Assembly (NCBI GenBank): GCA_941918925.1
Contig: OW799236.1
Span: 15,599,474-15,663,473, forward strand
Length of the DNA stretch: 64,000 nt
From: Phyto melanocephala
Lineage: Eukaryota; Arthropoda; Insecta; Diptera; Rhinophoridae
Direction of reading: 5' to 3'
In this document: positions 57,101 through 64,000 of the stretch, piece by piece
How the letters are laid out: every line of letters begins with the position of its first letter
Position numbering within the stretch: the first letter of the stretch is position 1
Notes under the pieces: generated by a model
What the model saw: the letters and a program-made list of their open reading frames with translations, nothing else
Told to the model about the DNA's origin: nothing
Databases searched by the model: none
Program-made: the position numbers and the translations under genes

Positions 57101-60100
57101 GGAGGGATGTGGTTAGTATGACCACATCTTAACATCTCAATGAATTAAACCTAGTGGAAATTGAAGGTAACTACCTGTGCTATTAAACCACATTTATACT
57201 TTTTCCCAATTGTATTTGTGAATATTTTTATATAATTTTTAAAATTTGACTTAGTGCAAATTGTCTACTATATGAGGTCTTGGAGGGATGTGGTCAGTAT
57301 GACCATATCTTAACATCTCAATGAATTAAACCTAGTGGAAATTGAAGGTAACTACCTGTGCTATTAAACCACATTTATACTTTTTCCCAATTGTATTTGT
57401 GAATATTTTTATATAATTTTTAAAATTTGACTTAGTGCAAATTGTCTACTATATGAGGTCTTGGAGGGATGTGGTCAGTATGACCATATCTTAACATCTC
57501 AATGAATTAAACCTAGTGGAAATTGAAGGTAACTACCTGTGCTATTAAACCACATTTATACTTTTTCCCAATTGTATTTGTGAATATTTTTATATAATTT
57601 TTAAAATTTGACTTAGTGCAAATTGTCTACTATATGAGGTCTTGGAGGGATGTGGTTAGTATGACCACATCTTAACATCTCAATGAATTAAACCTAGTGG
57701 AAATTGAAGGTAATTACCTATGCTATTAAACCACATTTATACTTTTTCCCAATTGTATTTGTGAATATTTTTATAAAGTTTTTAAAATTTGACTTAGTGC
57801 AAATTTTCTACTATATGAGGTCTTGGAGGGATGTGGTCAGTATGACCATATCTTAACATCTCAATGAATTAAACCTAGTGGAAATTGAAGGTAACTACCT
57901 GTGCTATTAAACCACATTTATACTTTTTCCCAATTGTATTTGTGAATATTTTTATATAATTTTTAAAATTTGACATAGTGCAAATTGTCTACTATATGAG
58001 GTCTTGGAGGGATGTGGTCAGTATGACCATATCTTAACATCTCAATTAATTAAACCTAGTGGAAATTGAAGGTAACTACCTATGCTATTAAACCACATTT
58101 ATACTTTTTCCCAATTGTATTTGTGAATATTTTTATAAAGTTTTTAAAATTTGACTTAGTGCAAATTTTCTACTATATGAGGTCTTGGAGGGATGTGGTC
58201 AGTATGACCATATCTTAACATCTCAATGAAGTAAACCTAGTGGAAATTGAAGGTAACTACCTATGCTATTAAACCACATTTATACTTTTTCCCAATTGTA
58301 TTTGTGAATATTTTTATATAATTTTTAAAATTTGACTTAGTGCAAATTGTCTACTATAAGAGGTCTTGGAGGGATGTGGTCAGTATGACCATATCTTAAC
58401 ATCTCAATTAATTAAACCTAGTGGAAATTGAAGGTAACTACCTATGCTATTAAACCACATTTATACTTTTTCCCAATTGTATTTGTGAATATTTTTATAA
58501 AGTTTTTAAAATTTGACTTAGTGCAAATTTTCTACTATATGAGCACTTGGAGGGATGTGGTCAGTATGACCATATCTTAACATCTCAATGAATTAAACCT
58601 AGTGGAAATTGAAGGTAACTACCTATGCTATTAAACCACATTTATACTTTTTCCCAATTGTATTTGTGAATATTTTTATATAATTTTTAAAATTTGACTT
58701 AGTGCAAATTGTCTACTATATGAGGTCTTGGAGGGATGTGGTCAGTATGACCATATCTTAACATCTCAATTAATTAAACCTAGTGGAAATTGAAGGTAAC
58801 TACCTATGCTATTAAACCACATTTATACTTTTTCCCAATTGTATTTGTGAATATTTTTATAAAGTTTTTAAAATTTGACTTAGTGCAAATTTTCTACTAT
58901 ATGAGGTCTTGGAGGGATGTGGTCAGTATGACCATATCTTAACATCTCACTGAATTAAACCTAGTGGAAATTGAAGGTAACTACCTATGCTATTAAACCA
59001 CATTTATACTTTTTCCCAATTGTATTTGTGAATATTTTTATAAAGTTTTTAAAATTTGACTTAGTGCAAATTTTCTACTATATGAGGTCTTGGAGGGATG
59101 TGGTCAGTATGACCATATCTTAACATCTCAATGAATTAAACCTAGTGGAAATTGAAGGTAACTACCTGTGCTATTAAACCACATTTATACTTTTTCCCAA
59201 TTGTATTTGTGAATATTTTTATAAAGTTTTTAAAATTTGACTTAGTGCAAATTGTCTACTATATGAGGTCTTGGAGGGATGTGGTCAGTATGACCATATC
59301 TTAACATCTCAATGAATTAAACCTAGTGGAAATTGAAGGTAACTACCTGTGCTATTAAACCACATTTATACTTTTTCCCAATTGTATTTGTGAATATTTT
59401 TATATAATTTTTAAAATTTGACTTAGTGCAAATTGTCTACTATATGAGGTCTTGGAGGGATGTGGTCAGTATGACCATATCTTAACATCTCAATTAATTA
59501 AACCTAGTGGAAATTGAAGGTAACTACCTATGCTATTAAACCACATTTATACTTTTTCCCAATTGTATTTGTGAATATTTTTATAAAGTTTTTAAAATTT
59601 GACTTAGTGCAAATTTTCTACTATATGAGCTCTTGGAGGGATGTGGTCAGTATGACCATATCTTAACATCTCAATGAATTAAACCTAGTGGAAATTGAAG
59701 GTAACTACCTATGATATTAAACCACATTTATACTTTTTCCCAATTGTATTTGTGAATATTTTTATAAAGTTTTTAAAATTTGACTTAGTGCAAATTGTCT
59801 ACTATATGAGGTCTTGGAGGGATGTGGTCAGTATGACCATATCTTAACATCTCAATTAATTAAACCTAGTGGAAATTGAAGGTAACTACCTCTGCTATTA
59901 AACCACATTTATACTTTTTCCCAATTGTATTTGTGAATATTTTTATAAAGTTTTTAAAATTTGACTTAGTGCAAATTTTCTACTATATGAGGTCTTGGAG
60001 GGATGTGGTCAGTATGACCATATCTTAACATCTCAATGAATTAAACCTAGTGGAAATTGAAGGTAACTACCTATGCTATTAAACCACATTTATACTTTTT

Positions 60101-63100
60101 CCCAATTGTATTTGTGAATATTTTTATAAAGTTTTTAAAATTTGACTTAGTGCAAATTTTCTACTATATGAGGTCTTGGAGGGATGTGGTCAGTATGACC
60201 ATATCTTAACATCTCAATGAATTAAACCTAGTGGAAATTGAAGGTAACTACCTATGCTATTAAACCACATTTATACTTTTTCCCAATTGTATTTGTGAAT
60301 ATTTTTATAAAGTTTTTAAAATTTGACTTAGTGCAAATTTTCTAATATATGTATGAGCTCTTGGAGGGATGTGGTTAGTATGACCACATCTTAACATCTC
60401 AATGAATTAAACCTAGTGGAAATTGAAGGTAACTACCTGTGCTATTAAACCACATTTATACTTTTTCCCAATTGTATTTGTGAATATTTTTATATAATTT
60501 TTAAAATTTGACTTAGTGCAAATTGTCTACTATATGAGGTCTTGGAGGGATGTGGTCAGTATGACCATATCTTAACATCTCAATGAATTAAACCTAGTGG
60601 AAATTGAAGGTAACTACCTGTGCTATTAAACCACATTTATACTTTTTCCCAATTGTATTTGTGAATATTTTTATATAATTTTTAAAATTTGACTTAGTGC
60701 AAATTGTCTACTATATGAGGTCTTGGAGGGATGTGGTCAGTATGACCATATCTTAACATCTCAATGAATTAAACCTAGTGGAAATTGAAGGTAACTACCT
60801 GTGCTATTAAACCACATTTATACTTTTTCCCAATTGTATTTGTGAATATTTTTATATAATTTTTAAAATTTGACTTAGTGCAAATTGTCTACTATATGAG
60901 GTCTTGGAGGGATGTGGTTAGTATGACCACATCTTAACATCTCAATGAATTAAACCTAGTGGAAATTGAAGGTAATTACCTATGCTATTAAACCACATTT
61001 ATACTTTTTCCCAATTGTATTTGTGAATATTTTTATAAAGTTTTTAAAATTTGACTTAGTGCAAATTTTCTACTATATGAGGTCTTGGAGGGATGTGGTC
61101 AGTATGACCATATCTTAACATCTCAATGAATTAAACCTAGTGGAAATTGAAGGTAACTACCTGTGCTATTAAACCACATTTATACTTTTTCCCAATTGTA
61201 TTTGTGAATATTTTTATATAATTTTTAAAATTTGACTTAGTGCAAATTGTCTACTATATGAGGTCTTGGAGGGATGTGGTCAGTATGACCATATCTTAAC
61301 ATCTCAATTAATTAAACCTAGTGGAAATTGAAGGTAACTACCTATGCTATTAAACCACATTTATACTTTTTCCCAATTGTATTTGTGAATATTTTTATAA
61401 AGTTTTTAAAATTTGACTTAGTGCAAATTTTCTACTATATGAGGTCTTGGAGGGATGTGGTCAGTATGACCATATCTTAACATCTCAATGAAGTAAACCT
61501 AGTGGAAATTGAAGGTAACTACCTATGCTATTAAACCACATTTATACTTTTTCCCAATTGTATTTGTGAATATTTTTATAAAGTTTTTAAAATTTGACTT
61601 AGTGCAAATTTTCTACTATATGAGGTCTTGGAGGGATGTGGTCAGTATGACCATATCTTAACATCTCAATGAATTAAACCTAGTGGAAATTGAAGGTAAC
61701 TACCTATGCTATTAAACCACATTTATACTTTTTCCCAATTGTATTTGTGAATATTTTTATAAAGTTTTTAAAATTTGACTTAGTGCAAATTTTCTACTAT
61801 ATGAGGTCTTGGAGGGATGTGGTCAGTATGACCATATCTTAACATCTCAATGAATTAAACCTAGTGGAAATTGAAGGTAACTACCTGTGCTATTAAACCA
61901 CATTTATACTTTTTCCCAATTGTATTTGTGAATATTTTTATATAATTTTTAAAATTTGACTTAGTGCAAATTGTCTACTATATGAGGTCTTGGAGGGATG
62001 TGGTCAGTATGACCATATCTTAACATCTCAATTAATTAAACCTAGTGGAAATTGAAGGTAACTACCTATGCTATTAAACCACATTTATACTTTTTCCCAA
62101 TTGTATTTGTGAATATTTTTATAAAGTTTTTAAAATTTGACTTAGTGCAAATTTTCTACTATATGAGGTCTTGGAGGGATGTGGTCAGTATGACCATATC
62201 TTAACATCTCAATGAATTAAACCTAGTGGAAATTGAAGGTAACTACCTGTGCTATTAAACCACATTTATACTTTTTCCCAATTGTATTTGTGAATATTTT
62301 TATAAAGTTTTTAAAATTTGACTTAGTGCAAATTGTCTACTACATGAAGTCTTGGAGGGATGTGGTCAGTATGACCATATCTTAACATCTCAATGAATTA
62401 AACCTAGTGGAAATTGAAGGTAACTACCTGTGCTATTAAACCACATTTATACTTTTTCCCAATTGTATTTGTGAATATTTTTATATAATTTTTAAAATTT
62501 GACTTAGTGCAAATTGTCTACTATATGAGGTCTTGGAGGGATGTGGTCAGTATGACCATATCTTAACATCTCAATGAATTAAACCTAGTGGAAATTGAAG
62601 GTAACTACCTGTGCTATTAAACCACATTTATACTTTTTCCCAATTGTATTTGTGAATATTTTTATATAATTTTTAAAATTTGACTTAGTGCAAATTGTCT
62701 ACTATGTGAGGTCTTGGAGGGATGTGGTCAGTATGACCATATCTTAACATCTCAATGAATTAAACCTAGTGGAAATTGAAGGTAACTACCTATGCTATTA
62801 AACCACATTTATACTTTTTCCCAATTGTATTTGTGAATATTTTTATATAATTTTTAAAATTTGACTTAGTGCAAATTGTCTACTATATGAGGTCTTGGAG
62901 GGATGTGGTCAGTATGACCATATCTTAACATCTCAATTAATTAAACCTAGTGGAAATTGAAGGTAACTACCTATGCTATTAAACCACATTTATACTTTTT
63001 CCCAATTGTATTTGTGAATATTTTTATATAATTTTTAAAATTTGACTTAGTGCAAATTGTCTACTATATGAGGTCTTGGAGGGATGTGGTCAGTATGACC

Positions 63101-64000
63101 ATATCTTAACATCTCAATGAATTATACCTAGTGGAAATTGAAGGTAACTACCTGTGCTATTAAACCACATTTATACTTTTTCCCAATTGTATTTGTGAAT
63201 ATTTTTATAAAGTTTTTAAAATTTGACTTAGTGCAAATTTTCTACTATATGAGGTCTTGGAGGGATGTGGTCAGTATGACCACATCTTAACATCTCAATG
63301 AATTAAACCTAGTGGAAATTGAAGGTAACTACCTGTGCTATTAAACCACATTTATACTTTTTCCCAATTGTATTTGTGAATATTTTTATATAATTTTTAA
63401 AATTTGACTTAGTGCAAATTGTCTACTATATGAGGTCTTGGAGGGATGTGGTCAGTATGACCATATCTTAACATCTCAATGAATTAAACCTAGTGGAAAT
63501 TGAAGGTAACTACCTGTGCTATTAAACCACATTTATACTTTTTCCCAATTGTATTTGTGAATATTTTTATATAATTTTTAAAATTTGACTTAGTGCAAAT
63601 TGTCTACTATATGAGGTCTTGGAGGGATGTGGTCAGTATGACCATATCTTAACATCTCAATGAATTAAACCTAGTGGAAATTGAAGGTAACTACCTGTGC
63701 TATTAAACCACATTTATACTTTTTCCCAATTGTATTTGTGAATATTTTTATATAATTTTTAAAATTTGACTTAGTGCAAATTGTCTACTATATGAGGTCT
63801 TGGAGGGATGTGGTCAGTATGACCATATCTTAACATCTCAATGAATTAAACCTAGTGGAAATTGAAGGTAACTACCTGTGCTATTAAACCACATTTATAC
63901 TTTTTCCCAATTGTATTTGTGAATATTTTTATATAATTTTTAAAATTTGACTTAGTGCAAATTGTCTACTATATGAGGTCTTGGAGGGATGTGGTCAGTA
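54186..64000 (+). repeat. 181-bp satellite array, about 54 monomers, runs off the window
   Basis: A head-to-tail array. Starts of the word TGGAGGGATG fall at 54381, 54562, 54743, 54924 and 55105, so the period is 181 bp. Monomers are nearly identical. Shared words include CTCTTGGAGGGATGTGGTCA or its GGTCTTGG form, CCTAGTGGAAATTGAAGGTA, and TTTTTCCCAATTGTATTTG. The first monomer (54186-54371) is clearly diverged, marking the array edge. Two subtypes alternate (ATATAATTTTTAA with AAATTGTCTAC, and ATAAAGTTTTTAA with AAATTTTCTAC). Rare marker variants recur at 3262 bp. No frame is maintained. Size and organisation resemble centromeric or pericentromeric satellites, but location is not shown here. 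Confidence 0.97.
57081..60342 (+). repeat. One 18-monomer higher-order repeat unit (3262 bp)
   Basis: From the TAATATATGTATGAGCTC variant at 57081 to its next occurrence at 60343 is 3262 bp, that is 18 x 181 plus the 4-bp insertion in that monomer. Other rare markers repeat at the same distance: AGGTAATTACC (57711 and 60973 for TAATTACC), GAAGTAAACC (58231 and 61493 for GTAAACC), CTATGATATT (56451 and 59713 for GATATT) and the GAGCTC/GAGCAC site (55281 and 58543). The register is kept from about 55281 to 61493 and changes afterwards. Confidence 0.9.

Noticed and set aside
54186..64000. CRISPR array or coding minisatellite
   Set aside because: Repeats abut without unique spacers, monomer length 181 is not a multiple of 3, and frames contain stops; this is eukaryotic satellite DNA.

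Overview
This 64 kb window is AT-rich, non-coding eukaryotic DNA from a fly. The mariner, Jockey-like and hAT relics, short AT-rich introns and a dominant repeat with TATACCCTTCAC ends suggest a calyptrate such as a blowfly, flesh fly or house fly; I cannot name the species. I found no intact host gene. The longest open frames are about 110 codons, and nearly all those that make sense are broken transposase or reverse-transcriptase pieces. Its density of old, nested elements, ending in a long satellite array, points to heterochromatin, probably close to a centromere or another large satellite block. That location is inference.

Layout. 0.5-1.4 kb: Tc1-like transposase relic split by a small inverted-repeat element. 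2.9-4.7 kb: intron-containing, internally deleted Harbinger copy, then a TAG-flanked MITE. 6.4-9.2 kb: three head-to-tail copies of the dominant Helitron-like repeat, the third split by a TTA-flanked MITE that itself carries a further insertion. 11-18.9 kb: three relics of one Tc1/mariner-group transposase, a 1.1 kb near-perfect foldback, a pogo-like MITE and a LINE RNase H relic. 19.7-31.3 kb: TTA-flanked MITEs, a mellifera-like mariner relic, Helitron-like copies, a hAT relic and three unassigned minus-strand open frames. 32-39.8 kb: an internally deleted TIR transposon, SINE-like pieces, a mariner N-terminal relic and more Helitron-like copies. 44.8-48.1 kb: a Jockey-like reverse transcriptase relic split by a TTA MITE and by a TIR element that contains a Mutator-like element with a 9-bp target duplication. 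48.8-54.2 kb: one more Helitron-like copy, an unexplained repeat-rich block and plain AT-rich DNA.

54.2-64 kb (right window edge): a tandem array of about 54 monomers of 181 bp. Marker variants recur at exactly 3262 bp, which is 18 monomers plus a 4-bp insertion, so the array has higher-order organisation. Each monomer carries two short dyads. The array runs off the window, so its length is unknown.

The elements do not form a pathway. The interest lies in the satellite's higher-order structure, the long foldback as a possible hairpin-RNA source, and insertion histories that can be read from target-site duplications and interrupted frames.
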